Numbered from the stretch's first letter, positions 46,394 to 56,800 are shown. The stretch: DNA of 64,000 bases from Bursaphelenchus xylophilus (GCA_904066235.2 CAJFCV020000005.1:1860001-1924000); one strand, 5' to 3'. Numbers and translations are program-made. The notes: generated by a model not told the origin, from the sequence alone.

Positions 46394-49300
46394 TCAAATC
46401 AACGGAGTATCTTTTGGTTCTGTTTCGAGTTTGGGCTCTTCTTTTGTTCGTTTTCCGGTAACCCATCGATACAATGGGCCTTCGTCGAAGTCGTCCAAGT
46501 CCTCGGGCAGCGATTTATCTTTGGTTTCGGGGGAAGTGAGGACAAAAAGACCTGCAGCCAACGCAACTATCGTCATCAAGGTGGCCGGGGCAAGTTCGTG
46601 GAGTTGTTTCTGAAAATTGATGATTAAAAGAAAATAAAATATTTATCATTCTGTCGGGAAAATAATGTGGATTAGTATAACGAAAGGAACGATGGAGGGA
46701 AGATTTGGCAGTCGAGCGGAGGACGGCAAGGATTTGATAGTAGACCGGTCAACGGAAGAGAGGTTTTATTCGCACACAGACGGGGAAAAGAATGATGATG
46801 CAACCGCTCAATGGGAGCGGGAAAAAACCGACTGTTTAGAATAGGGAAATTGATCCTATGAAGACTTTGTCCTTTGATTCTATGCAAATTCGTGGAAAAT
46901 GATTGGCGGTTTCAGTGAAGTCGCCAACATGCCCACTTTCCTCTTCTTTCCTTGACCATGGGTTGACATCCTTTGGGTTCTTCTGTGGCTGGAGGGTTTG
47001 GATTGGGTACATCAGGGCAAGTGCAGGGCATGAGTGCGTCCGGGTGTTCATCTTCGAATGGCTGTCCATGTGAAAGTTCCAGGTCTATCAATTTGAATTT
47101 GCATTGGGTGCGTTGTTCCATCGGTAGTTGATTCAACAGAAAATTACATCCAGAGCGAGATGGGGAAGAGGAGAGAGTTTCGGATGAAATGTCATAGGGG
47201 GAATGGGGTTGAGGAAGATTTGTGAAACCAATATTGACCAGCGGCAATACCTGCCCTCGATCCACAATTTTCTTACGATGCCATTTACGATGACGAACAT
47301 GGGGAACCATAACGAGATCAGATGGATTTCCAAAATTCAGAGAAGAGTCTTGGGGAGTAGAGGAAGATTTAGCCAAAGAAATCACTGAGTTTTCCGAACC
47401 TGATACGATAGGTTGCGATACGATAGGGTGCAATGCAATAGAAGACGAGACGATTGGGTGTGAAACGATAGGGGAAGGCAATTGCGGAATTTCTTTGGGT
47501 CCATTCAAACGAAAGCTTCTCATTGGAACCTCGGGGATAGAGGATTGAACTGGGTTTGACTTTGGAAGAAGGGAAAGTGCTGGATTTGGAATAGGGATCA
47601 CGGGTTTTGGAGTAGGGCTCACAGGAGTTCCGGACTCGCTCGGGGGAAACAATTTACCACAGAGAGAAACATGATGTCGACCGTTACAATTCGAACAAGA
47701 ATGAGAGCACATAGCAACGATATGACCACGTTGGAGACAAAGAGGGCAGAGCCTATTCTCACGAACAATCCGCTGACGAGAATCGAAATCTTGGACGATC
47801 TGACAGGTAGCAGAATCATGAGGATCCGAACAGAAGGCACAATAAGCAGGAGTCAGGTTTGGATTGGGGAAAGTGGGATTGTCAGACCGAGATTGAGGAA
47901 AAGAACGAGTATCAGGATTCGCGGGATTGAACAAGGTTCTTGGCTGGGAATCCGAATGAAGGAATAAGGGGGAAATTTCTGGAGTCTTTAGAAAATTTTG
48001 CGATACTGCAAATTCGCCAAAACGGGAGGACATGATTCGAAAGCCTTCGGGGGAAATTTGGTCTGTTTTTTCAATTTCAAGTTCAGAGAAAGAGTCCTGA
48101 CCGAAAACGAAGAGGATAGGGGACTTATCGGGAGGGGAAGGAGTACCAGTAAAGAACTGGTGTAAGTCGGGAACCGCAAGAGCTCTGAAGCTTACAATTG
48201 GCCCATTCTTGGACTTTAGGGGTACAGTTACCTCACGAGTTTCAATCACCGTTTTGACTCCGCCTACGGGAACTACGGTTCGGGGAATGACAGGACCAAG
48301 GGAAAGACCCATTCTGGAGCAAAGAGAGTATTCTACAAAGGTCGCATCGGAACCAGTATCGATAAAGGCTCTAACTGGATCAAGGTGATTGTCGAGAAGA
48401 ATCTTAGGAGACATCAAATTCTCGTACTGGTCAAGGATAACGCCTCTAATCTGTATATCGGGAGTTGGGGAATTCTGAGCGGGTGGTACCGGTATTGGAG
48501 GAAAATGAGTCTGCGCCGGATTCCGAGCACTATTAGTACTATTATTAGGGAAAGAGGATCTCTGGTTGGATCGATTAGGGAAGGATGAGGAGTTTGGGGA
48601 GAAACGATTACTCGTGGAATTATTGGTAGTGGACATAGACTGATTCTGTGAGGGGAATTTCTGATAACACACCGATACATGATGATTCTTTTGACAACAC
48701 GAACATCTGGGGGATCGGCATGCCGCTTCCGAGTGATTAGACCTAAGGCAACGAAGACACAACCCTTTCTGCCTAATAACTCGCTGCCGCTGGGAAACTT
48801 CGGACACAGTACGACAGTCCTCAGAACGATGGTTTCGGGAACAAAATACACACGAATCCCGGGACGGGGCATTCTGTGAAGGGGGGAAGGGACGGAAATC
48901 AAAGTTCGAAGACTTGAAGAAATTGCGGGCTTCTCGACGATCGGATGCGTCTTCAGCTCGGAACTGTAATTTGTCGCGGGTTCTAACAATCACTCCTAAC
49001 TCATTAATCACGTTCTCCACTGTTGGGGACAAGGAGGATCGATCAAAGGTCGCAACGATAGCTTCATGGATTTTGTACGGGAGGGAATCAAAGAGACAAG
49101 ACAGGAACAAACTTTCTTGGGCCTCAGATGCAGATTTCAAGATACATGCACTGAGATCACGGAGTTGGTAGTACCAAGCCGTGAGTTCTTTGTGATCTCG
49201 GGGGACGGACAGTCTTTTATCTTTCAAAATTTTCATCAATCTATGAATTTGCTCATCTGAATCACCGTAACGATCCTCCAGTGATTTCAAGATGATAGCT

Positions 49301-52300
49301 AGACTACCTTGTCGGACGGGAACTGACTGGATACTATTCAACGGCTCACCACTGAGATTCGAAACAACGAAAGCGATAAGCGCTGTTTCTGGGTATTCCT
49401 TATTATAATTGATGACTTCATTCAAGAGGGCAAAAAACATGGGGAATTCTTCCTTGCTACCACTGAATCGAGGAATTTTCGCTTTTGAAAGTTCAAAGGC
49501 TAAGGGTTTGGTCGAGGAGGTATTGACTTGAGGAAGTTGAGGAACTACAGGTGGAGAGGGTATCGGGGGATTAATGGGGGGAGGACAGATTTGCGTAGGA
49601 TTCAAGGAAATGGGACCTCGGGGGATAGGATTTGGAATGGTCAAGGACGTAGACGCAATAGTCTCTTCAAGATTGCCAATGATTTCTCGACAACTTTTCA
49701 TCCAATATTTTATTATAGCCGAGAGCACATTGCGTTCAATTGATGCGAGAAAGTCGGTTACCAAACTGCCAGCCACGTTTTCCGCATGACAAAAGTTAGT
49801 CAAGTTCAAAACTAAATCTCTGGACTTATTCTCTAAGCTACGTAACTCAGTCAAGGTCGATCTCAAACGGTCAAGGGTAACGGTAGGGGCGATACTGTAA
49901 TCATTGAGTTGGTCTAGTGGGCGCTCGAGGTCTTGGAGGATGTGTAACAAATCACTCTCATAGAGCATGTGGATATTATGGCAAAGAACGATAATCTCTT
50001 CTAGAGTTTTGTTCTTTCCAACACTTTTAAAGGTTTCGCGATCTTGAGTATCATTGACTAGCTCATCGCCATATTGGCTCAGATATTCAATATGAGTATG
50101 CCAAGTGTCTTGAGAAAAGAGCGGGGAAGCCAAGATTTGGGAAGGGACTAATGTGATTGATTCTTGGGTTTTAGGCGAGGAAACCTCTTCGGGTTCCTGT
50201 GGATCGGTCATTATGCTTTACTGTAGTGCGGGGAGGATGATTATGGGATACGGCAAGGAATTAAAAAAAGGGAATTAAGAGAAGCTATGATACAAAAGGT
50301 TTTTTTTATGTTTTTTTTTTACAGGGAATATGTATGACGAGGGATATATACGAGAGAAGAGGAAGTTAAATGGGACAGTGAATCGAGGGAAGTCTAGGTG
50401 GAATACTAGAGGGTATGGGTATGGATTCACTACGAAAAACGATTAACTTCGGGGAAAAATGGAAATGGGTAAGGGGAAGGGCAAGATTAAAGTCACGATA
50501 ACCGCTTGTTCTACGGATAGCCGCAAGCGGGGCCTCTAGTGGGACTGGGATTCTAAAGACAAAGGGGCGAACACCCTGGCCAAAAGGTGACGCAAAAAAA
50601 AAGGGAAAAATCGCTTGTCTTACCGTACTTCGAGGTCCTGGTTACGTCAGGCAGCACCCCATATAACGAAAGGAACGATGGAGGGAAGATTTGGCAGTCG
50701 AGCGGAGGACGGCAAGGATTTGATAGTAGACCGGTCAACGGAAGAGAGGTTTTATTCGCACACAGACGGGGAAAAGAATGATGATGCAACCGCTCAATGG
50801 GAGCGGGAAAAAACCGACTGTTTAGAATAGGGAAATTGATCCTATGAAGACTTTGTCCTTTGATTCTATGCAAATTCGTGGAAAATGATTGGCGGTTTCA
50901 GTGAAGTCGCCAACAATTAGACAAGCGTTCGAATCGCCGATTATCGTCTTTGCGACGGCTGGAAATTTGGTGTGCTACTTCGGCGAGACATATTGCTGCG
51001 ACAAGTCCACATTATTTTCCCGACATACTGATACAGTGCGAAAAATTTTTTTTTACTGCACTGTGCCAAAAAAATTTCAAATGCACCGTGCAAAAAAAAT
51101 TTTTTTTGACTGCACAGTGCAAAAAGATTGTTTTTGCCTGCACTGTGCAAAAAATAATTTTTGACTGCACCGTGCAAAAAAATTTTTTTTGACTGCACAG
51201 TGCAAAAAAAAATTTCAAATGCACCGTGCAAAAATTTTTTTTGACTGCACTGTGCAAAAAAAACTTTTTTTGACCGCACCGTGCAAAACTATTTTTTGAC
51301 TGCACTACGCAAAAAAATTCCAAATGCACCGTGCAAAAATTTTTTTTGGGACTGCACAGTGCAAAAAAAAATTTTTTTTTTGACTGCACCGTGCAAAAAA
51401 AATTTTTTTTGACCGCACCGTGCAAAACTATTTTTTTGACTGCACAGTGCAAAAAGATTGTTTTTGCCTGCACTGTGCAAAAAATAATTTTTGACTGCAC
51501 CGTGCAAAAAAATTTTTTTTGACTGCACCGTGCAAAAAAAAATTTCAAATGCACTGTGCAAAAAATTTTTTGACTGCACTGTGCAAAAAAAACTTTTTTT
51601 GACCGCACCGTGCAAAACTATTTTTTGACTGCACTACGCAAAAAAAATTCCAAATGCACCGTGCAAAAATTTTTTTTGGGACTGCACAGTGCAAAAAAAA
51701 ATTTTTTTTTTGACTGCACCGTGCAAAAAAAATTTTTTTTGACCGCACCGTGCAAAACTATTTTTTTGACTGCACAGTGCAAAAAGATTGTTTTTGCCTG
51801 CACTGTGCAAAAAATAATTTTTGACTGCACCGTGCAAAAAAATTTTTTTTGACTGCACAGTGCAAAAAAAAATTTCAAATGCACCGTGCAAAAATTTTTT
51901 TTGACTGCACTGTGCAAAAAAAACTTTTTTTGACCGCACCGTGCAAAACTATTTTTTGACTGCACTGTGCAAAAAAATTTCCTAACTGCACAGTGCAAAA
52001 AAAATTTTCTTGACTGCACTGTGCAAAAAAATTTTTTTGACTGCACCGTGCAAAAAATAATTTTTTCACAAAAAATTCGTTTTCAACGTAAAAAAAACTC
52101 TTCACATACCAAATGATTGAGATATGGGGCAAAAACCGACGCAATTTCCCCAACAAATGCGATGAGGCCGTAAAACACGTTGCGCACTGAAGTGGGGCTC
52201 ATTTCCCCGATTAGAAGCGGCTCCGACGCCCAGGAAATGCTGTTAAAGAGTTTGGCGAGCAATGGGAACGACATGCTGATATAGTTTTTACCTGAAAAAA

Positions 52301-55300
52301 ATGAAAAAATAAAAAAAAATGCAAAAATTCTGCAACTTTTTAAAATTTCCGAAAACTTTTCAAAATCGAAAATTTTTGCGATTTTACCATTACAAAATGA
52401 TTTCTCAAAGTAAATTCGCTTACCAGGCAGCATTACCGCCATGAACATGCAGAAGGAAGTGCAAATAAATGAGAAGAAAGTCACTGTGCGTCGACCGAAA
52501 TAGCTCAACAGTGCGATGGAAATGAAGCCCGCAGGCAGTTCGACCAGACCGGAGAGGAAATACCCGACCAACTCGTCCTCATGCAGGTCCACACTGAACA
52601 AACTGAGCGCCCAATAAGTCCCATTCATGGTCATCCTGAAATCAAATTTTTACTTTTCCCCCTCAACAACATGATGGGTTATATCTCAAGCTACAACTGG
52701 CAGATTTCTTTCAAATTTTGCAGATATCTTCTGTCTAGGGCAGTTTCTAAATTCTGAAAATTTTAGCTCATACTTTCAAGCGACAGCCGAGATATTCAAC
52801 GGTCTTTGTCACCGAGAGAGCACGTAAAATGTGGAGAGGACAGAGAGAAAACCGTTTTTTGGCCATATCTTTGCTAGTTTTGCGCGGTAAAAATTGATTT
52901 TTTGTGGAAACATCACCCTCTACGGTAGAAATAGACACAAAACTTTCCATGCCAAAATTCGCAAAAAAGTATCCAATTTTGGCCAACCTTTGATATAAAA
53001 TTGACACAATTTACGATGTAAATTTTACTAATTTCTTTTTTTTTATTTAAAAAATGGAAGAAACGAGTTATACGATGAAAAAGATTGGCCGTATAACATG
53101 ACCCATCCTTAAAAATTTAAAGAAAATTTTTCATCGTATAACATGTCACCCTCATTTTAAAAAATTGAGTGAATTTTTAAAATATCCGATTTTTTCCAAC
53201 GTTCGACCTAAAACTGACATGCTATACGATGGAAAGTCTACTAATTCTTTTTTAATTGAAAGTGACAAGTTATACGATGAAAAAACTTGACCGTATAAAA
53301 CTTAAAAATTTTAAGAAAATTTTGATCGTATAACATGTCCTCTTATTTGAAAACTTCTATTTCTTTTAAAAAGTCATTTTTGAAAAGAGGGACTCTTCGA
53401 ATGGGGGACTCTTCGAATGGGGGACTCTTCGAATGGGGGACTTTTCGGCCTCAATTCTGAAATTAAAAGCCAATCCCGGTCTTCGCTTTATCCCAAAAAA
53501 ATTTCACAAACTTACATGATGAAGCAGTGGAGAATGAGCTGCAATAACAAGGCTTTATTCTTGAAGATATCCAACACCGATCTGGAAGAGGCCCTTTCCG
53601 TCGTACTCTCGGTTCGGTCGTTCATCCGGCATTCGGTCAGCCGGATTTCTCGGCGATTTATCCGGCTTGAGGACTTGATATATCTGAAATTCAGTTTTAT
53701 ATGACATATATAATAGTGAACAAAAAACACAACGTATTTTAAAAAAGAAAAAAAAGAACCTAAAACTTACTTTTGAACATTTTTCGTCCGGTTATTCGTT
53801 ATCGACCAGTGAATCGACTCCGGCATTAACCTGAAACAAAAATACTTTTGTCAAGTCGAAAATTGTGCTCATTATTTTCCCGACAAACTGACATAATACG
53901 ATGTAAATAAAACCACAATTTACTCACCAATAGAACGAAAAAGTGGCCAATCCCGGAAGCGCCATTGCCAAGTAAAGCTTTCTCCAATCGTCGAAAATTA
54001 TGTACAGAACCCCAACCGCCATGTACCCACTGACCCAAACAAACGTCCCAATCAATGGGGTCATCGAGCGAAACGAAGCGGTCACACTTTCAATTTGGAT
54101 CACATAGGAAACTGTGCCAATTCCCTGAAGAAAAATAGCAGTTGTTTTGGGTGGTAAAATTAGTATACATAATAGGGAAAATTGACGATGACTTAAAAAG
54201 ATTGGAGCTTCAAATCTAGTAAAATGTCACCTTTTTTATTAGGAAAATACTTCTATTACGCATGGAGTTGCAGGTCGAAACAAACATCAAAAAATCGCAA
54301 AGTATTTCTGATTCAGAATATGTAAAAATCAGCTGCCCAATTATGGTATGTAAGGGCGAAAAAACCCCTCGCAACACCACGCAAATCCCCTTTTTAACAT
54401 TACAACTACTGATTAAGGTGTAGTAAATCAAATTTATGTATTGTAAGGCTTGTCCAGTAGCTCCTAACAAAGCTTTTGAATTGGTAAAAACTTGGTCAAA
54501 CAAGCGTGGCACAGCGTTCTGTACTTTTTTGGAATGAATTGGACACCGATTTTTTTCGATTTTTTTAGTGGTCGACAAAGTTCTGTATAAAGATTAACAA
54601 CTTCTATGAAGAACTGAATTTACAATCAACGCTGAAAAATGACCAACTTTGGATTTTCAAAATCAGAAAAATTTGACAAAGTTAAGGTAAAAAAATGCGT
54701 CTTTGACGTACAAGTCGACGAAAAAGCAGTTATTTTTTAAATTTTTGGATATCGAAAAAATCGGTGTCCGATTCGTTCCAAAAAGGTTCAAACCCGTGGT
54801 GTTGCGAGCAAAGTTCTGAGGGGTTTATCGACCTTACAAACCAAAATTGGGCAGCTAATTTTTACATATTCTGAACCAGAAAAAATTTTGCGATTTTTTT
54901 TTGATATGTGGGCCGGCCTGTAACTCCATGCCTTAAATAACTACTTTTCTTGTAAAAAAGGTGACATTTTACACCTATCACAGTCAAAAAAATAAAAAAA
55001 TCTTACCGCAGTTCCCAACCCAGCAATGAATCGGAACAACAAAAACACGTAATAATTCGGCGACATGGAGCACGCAATATTCGAGAGGACCGTGAGCCAC
55101 AACGGAATCAAAAAACAAAACCTTCGGCCATAGCGGTCGGCCAGTTGCGACACAACCGGCGTCATGATGAGGCCGCCGATCATGAAGATCGAGGTCCCAT
55201 GTTGACTCCAATAACTCTTGTCGCAGACCAAGTCGAATTCCGTAATCAGCGTGGAGCGATTGAAGCCAAGGTAGTCGAACTTCGTTCCCGCCACCTCTCC

Positions 55301-56076
55301 GCATTTTTCAAGTCGATTATTTTGGAGATTTCGCACATTACATTGGTCATGTACAACATAATTGGGGTTGTCGGAAATGCATGTGAAATTGATTTGCGCC
55401 GCAATTAGGGACATTATCATCGTCTCCATGGAGTAAATCATCGATCCGATGTTGGACATGGCGTAAATTATCATCTGGAAAAAAATTTGATATTGGAATT
55501 TTTTTTTTTTTTTTTTTTTTTTTGAGAATTTGGATACTGGACAATTCCTTAAAATTAAGACTGAAAAATTTTCACAAAAAATGAATCCTTTTCCCCACAA
55601 AATTCACAGAGAAACAGCCAAAGTTTTTTCTCTGACCACTCTCCGCAGTTTGCGTACTCTCTCGTTAGAAAAGACCGTTGAATATCTCAGCTGCGGATGT
55701 AAATTGTTAGCTCAAATTTTCAGGAATTGATGTGTGGTCTATATAGATTCTATAGGCAAGATTTGAGAGCAAATATAAAAAAATTTTTGAAAATGAAAAA
55801 AAAACTTTTTTTTGATTTTTTTCGAAAAATATCTAAAAACATGAAGAGAATTGTCGAATCACAAAAAAAACTTTAATTTCCTGCCTGATATGTTCCATAT
55901 TTCCCGTAATTTTTGATGATTTTCTCCGGATCGAGGTGCATGTAAGAGTAGGCCGGAGTCAGCGGACTAGAGGCGGCGCTTGGCGGTGGATGTGTGGATG
56001 GGCTGGGCAGACTGACCGAATCATGTTTCTGCCGCCCTGTGGGCTTGATCTCGTCGGCTTCTTCGTTCTCTGACAT
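46394..56076 (-). CDS. SLC22-family organic ion transporter
   Basis: Eight exons: 56076-55885, 55474-55007, 54124-53928, 53830-53771, 53683-53516, 52635-52424, 52291-52110 and 46609-46394. They give 565 codons, 564 residues, normal for SLC22 transporters of the major facilitator superfamily. Seen in order: a cytosolic Ser/Pro-rich N-terminus ending IIKNYGKYGTYQ; helix 1; the large outer loop with Cys residues, N-glycosylation sites and the signature TEFDLVCDKSYW; the loop motif DRYGRRF; LFRFIAGLGTA; the central cytosolic loop with LMPESIHW; and the late motifs LLIGEMSPTSVRN and LTSPETKDKSLPE. It should move organic cations or anions across the plasma membrane. Intron 1 has an apparent GC donor. 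The 5.5-kb last intron contains an LTR retrotransposon, a split palindrome and a dyad array, and the exon phases on both sides still match. A TTTTTTAG acceptor sits 4 bases before the ATG, a likely spliced-leader site. Confidence 0.92.
46648..46675. mobile_element. left part of a family S palindrome split by the LTR element
   Basis: TTCTGTCGGGAAAATAATGT starts the palindrome, which breaks at ATTAG (46671-46675) where the retrotransposon begins. It resumes at 50916. Confidence 0.85.
46676..46929 (-). repeat. 3' LTR
   Basis: The 254-bp copy downstream in element orientation. The gag-protease frame stops inside it, at 46912. Confidence 0.9.
46912..50211 (-). CDS. retrotransposon Gag-protease polyprotein (DUF1759/DUF1758 type)
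   Basis: 1,099 residues in one uninterrupted frame. The N-terminal 420 residues resemble the Gag-like DUF1759 region of BEL/Pao elements (KIPRFSGSKEEFPMFFALLN, LSGEPLNSI). A cysteine/histidine cluster follows at about 475-535 (CVFCSRNH, CLRCLRSNH, CSCC, HHVSVC). Next is an aspartic-protease domain (DUF1758) with the active-site triad DTGSD near residue 640. Unusually, a second Cys/His cluster of the same pattern appears after the protease at about 810-870 (CAFCSDPHD, CPLCLQRGH, CSNC, HHVSLC). The remaining tail is Pro/Ser-rich and ends inside the LTR. There is no polymerase. It presumably forms particles that package RNA; whether it is expressed is unknown. Confidence 0.88.
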   Translation of the reverse strand: MTDPQEPEEVSSPKTQESITLVPSQILASPLFSQDTWHTHIEYLSQYGDELVNDTQDRETFKSVGKNKTLEEIIVLCHNIHMLYESDLLHILQDLERPLDQLNDYSIAPTVTLDRLRSTLTELRSLENKSRDLVLNLTNFCHAENVAGSLVTDFLASIERNVLSAIIKYWMKSCREIIGNLEETIASTSLTIPNPIPRGPISLNPTQICPPPINPPIPSPPVVPQLPQVNTSSTKPLAFELSKAKIPRFSGSKEEFPMFFALLNEVINYNKEYPETALIAFVVSNLSGEPLNSIQSVPVRQGSLAIILKSLEDRYGDSDEQIHRLMKILKDKRLSVPRDHKELTAWYYQLRDLSACILKSASEAQESLFLSCLFDSLPYKIHEAIVATFDRSSLSPTVENVINELGVIVRTRDKLQFRAEDASDRREARNFFKSSNFDFRPFPPSQNAPSRDSCVFCSRNHRSEDCRTVSEVSQRQRVIRQKGLCLRCLRSNHSEAACRSPRCSCCQKNHHVSVCYQKFPSQNQSMSTTNNSTSNRFSPNSSSFPNRSNQRSSFPNNSTNSARNPAQTHFPPIPVPPAQNSPTPDIQIRGVILDQYENLMSPKILLDNHLDPVRAFIDTGSDATFVEYSLCSRMGLSLGPVIPRTVVPVGGVKTVIETREVTVPLKSKNGPIVSFRALAVPDLHQFFTGTPSPPDKSPILFVFGQDSFSELEIEKTDQISPEGFRIMSSRFGEFAVSQNFLKTPEISPLFLHSDSQPRTLFNPANPDTRSFPQSRSDNPTFPNPNLTPAYCAFCSDPHDSATCQIVQDFDSRQRIVRENRLCPLCLQRGHIVAMCSHSCSNCNGRHHVSLCGKLFPPSESGTPVSPTPKPVIPIPNPALSLLPKSNPVQSSIPEVPMRSFRLNGPKEIPQLPSPIVSHPIVSSSIALHPIVSQPIVSGSENSVISLAKSSSTPQDSSLNFGNPSDLVMVPHVRHRKWHRKKIVDRGQVLPLVNIGFTNLPQPHSPYDISSETLSSSPSRSGCNFLLNQLPMEQRTQCKFKLIDLELSHGQPFEDEHPDALMPCTCPDVPNPNPPATEEPKGCQPMVKERRGKWACWRLH
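50662..50915 (-). repeat. 5' LTR
   Basis: The 254-bp copy at the transcript-5' side. On the minus strand TGGGGTGCTGCCTGACGT follows it directly, the position and TGG start expected of a tRNA primer-binding site. Confidence 0.88.
50916..51032. mobile_element. right part of the split family S palindrome
   Basis: It resumes with the duplicated ATTAG and ends CACATTATTTTCCCGACATA. Joined with the left part it gives an ordinary-length copy. Confidence 0.85.
51033..52060. repeat. GCACNGTGC dyad array A6, with 330-bp higher-order repeat
   Basis: About 35 intact dyads plus two GCACTACGC variants in the last intron of the transporter gene. Start-to-start spacing is 25-29 bp in the part measured (51058-51276). 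The marker AAAAAGATTGTTTTTGCCTG recurs at 51121, 51451 and 51781, exactly 330 bp apart. Flanks are mostly TTTTTTGACT on the left and AAAAAA on the right. Confidence 0.93.
52680..53450. repeat. repeats in a transporter intron
   Basis: A half copy of family R (about 52680-53000, with GTTTTTTGGCCATATCTTTG), then diverged minisatellite units (TTATACGATGAAAAA and CATCGTATAACATGTCA, 53045-53340), then three 16-bp units GGGGGACTCTTCGAAT at about 53398-53445. Confidence 0.75.
54235..54965. mobile_element. foldback family P element with a nested palindrome
   Basis: Left arm CATGGAGTTGCAGGTCG through AACCCCTCGCAACACCACG mirrors the right arm through CCGGCCTGTAACTCCATGCC. Between the arms, about 54525-54790 forms a second palindrome (GGAATGAATTGGACACCGAT versus ATCGGTGTCCGATTCGTTCC). 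The whole lies in intron 2 of the transporter gene. Confidence 0.8.
55560..55745. repeat. half copy of family R in transporter intron 1
   Basis: Contains GACCACTCTCCGCAGTTTGC and GACCGTTGAATATCTCAGC, the R interior blocks, without terminal repeats. Confidence 0.65.
55883..55884 (-). other. apparent GC splice donor (GC-AG intron)
   Basis: Exon 1 of the transporter reads TAT CAG and is followed by GCAGGA. No GT lies near before an in-frame stop, and CAG|GC with a TTTCCAG acceptor keeps phase and family alignment. Confidence 0.6.
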
Positions 56077-56728
56077 GTGACTAAAAAAGAAAAAAAATTT
56101 TTTTGGAAATTTCAAATTTGTGAATTTTGAAAACGACATGAATTTACGACGTTAAGACATGTGAAAAACAGATTTTTAAAGCTCTTGAAAGGTATTTAAA
56201 ATCTTTTTCCAGACATTGGCGATATTTTTACTTCGCGTTTTGCAGAAAAATTTTTTTTATTTTTTGGCGGGAATTTGAATTTTTTGCGCGTAATAAATAA
56301 TTAAAACACGATTTCTGAGTCACTGAATCAGCCGTGGACATAGAAAAAAATCGATTTTGAGTTTTTGATTTTAAAATGACCGCAGGCATCCAGTAAACAT
56401 ATTCCTGAAATATTTTTGCTTAATTCTCTCATTAACCTACTGTAATTTACAATTTAATGTTTTTACAGTAATCGACTATTACAACATAACTACTCACTAA
56501 AAATGGCTGAAATTGAGAATAATGATGTTTTCGGGCATGCTCGTCATTGTGAAACCAGAATTTCGGCGGTCGGGTTACTGTAACATACCGCAATGTGGGT
56601 TCGGCCGAACAAAATCGGCCATAAAAAAGTTATTTCCCAAATGCCGCAGCTGATTTTTACATATGTTAATCAGCGTAAAATTCTGCACTAGAAACATTAA
56701 AAAAAAGTGTAAAAAGTCATCACCCCTT

Positions 56729-56800
56729 TTTCGTGGTGTAGTGGATTTTAGTCAAATTTAGTAATCCAAAGGTCGCGGGTTCGATCCCCGTGGAAGGAAA
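56729..56800 (+). other. tRNA-like module, left arm of F10
   Basis: TGGTGTAGTGGATTTTAGTC (A-box-like) and GCGGGTTCGATCCCCG (B box and T stem-loop) in tRNA spacing, with a possible anticodon arm TTAGTAATCCAAAGG. The acceptor stem is poor, so it is a tRNA relic or Pol III promoter. Confidence 0.6.

Larger units (their letters stand above)
46676..50915 (-). mobile_element. BEL/Pao-like LTR retrotransposon, non-autonomous
   Basis: 4,240 bp in the last intron of the transporter gene. Direct terminal repeats of 254 bp (46676-46929 and 50662-50915) look identical by eye, and ATTAG flanks both sides (46671-46675 and 50916-50920) as a 5-bp target duplication. On its coding (minus) strand the LTR begins TGTTGGCGACTTC and ends CGTTATA. 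One long open frame (gag-protease) is present. No reverse transcriptase, RNase H or integrase is encoded, so it must rely on a helper. Identical LTRs indicate a young insertion. Confidence 0.9.

Noticed and set aside
47671..47967. Plus-strand frames within the LTR element
   Set aside because: Shadows of the gag-protease frame on the opposite strand.
50941..52156. Many long open frames over array A6 (and likewise A1, A2, A4 and A5) on both strands, giving peptides of repeated CTVQ, LHSA or HCAV
   Set aside because: They are translations of the dyad repeat in several frames at once, with no codon bias, start context or splice structure.
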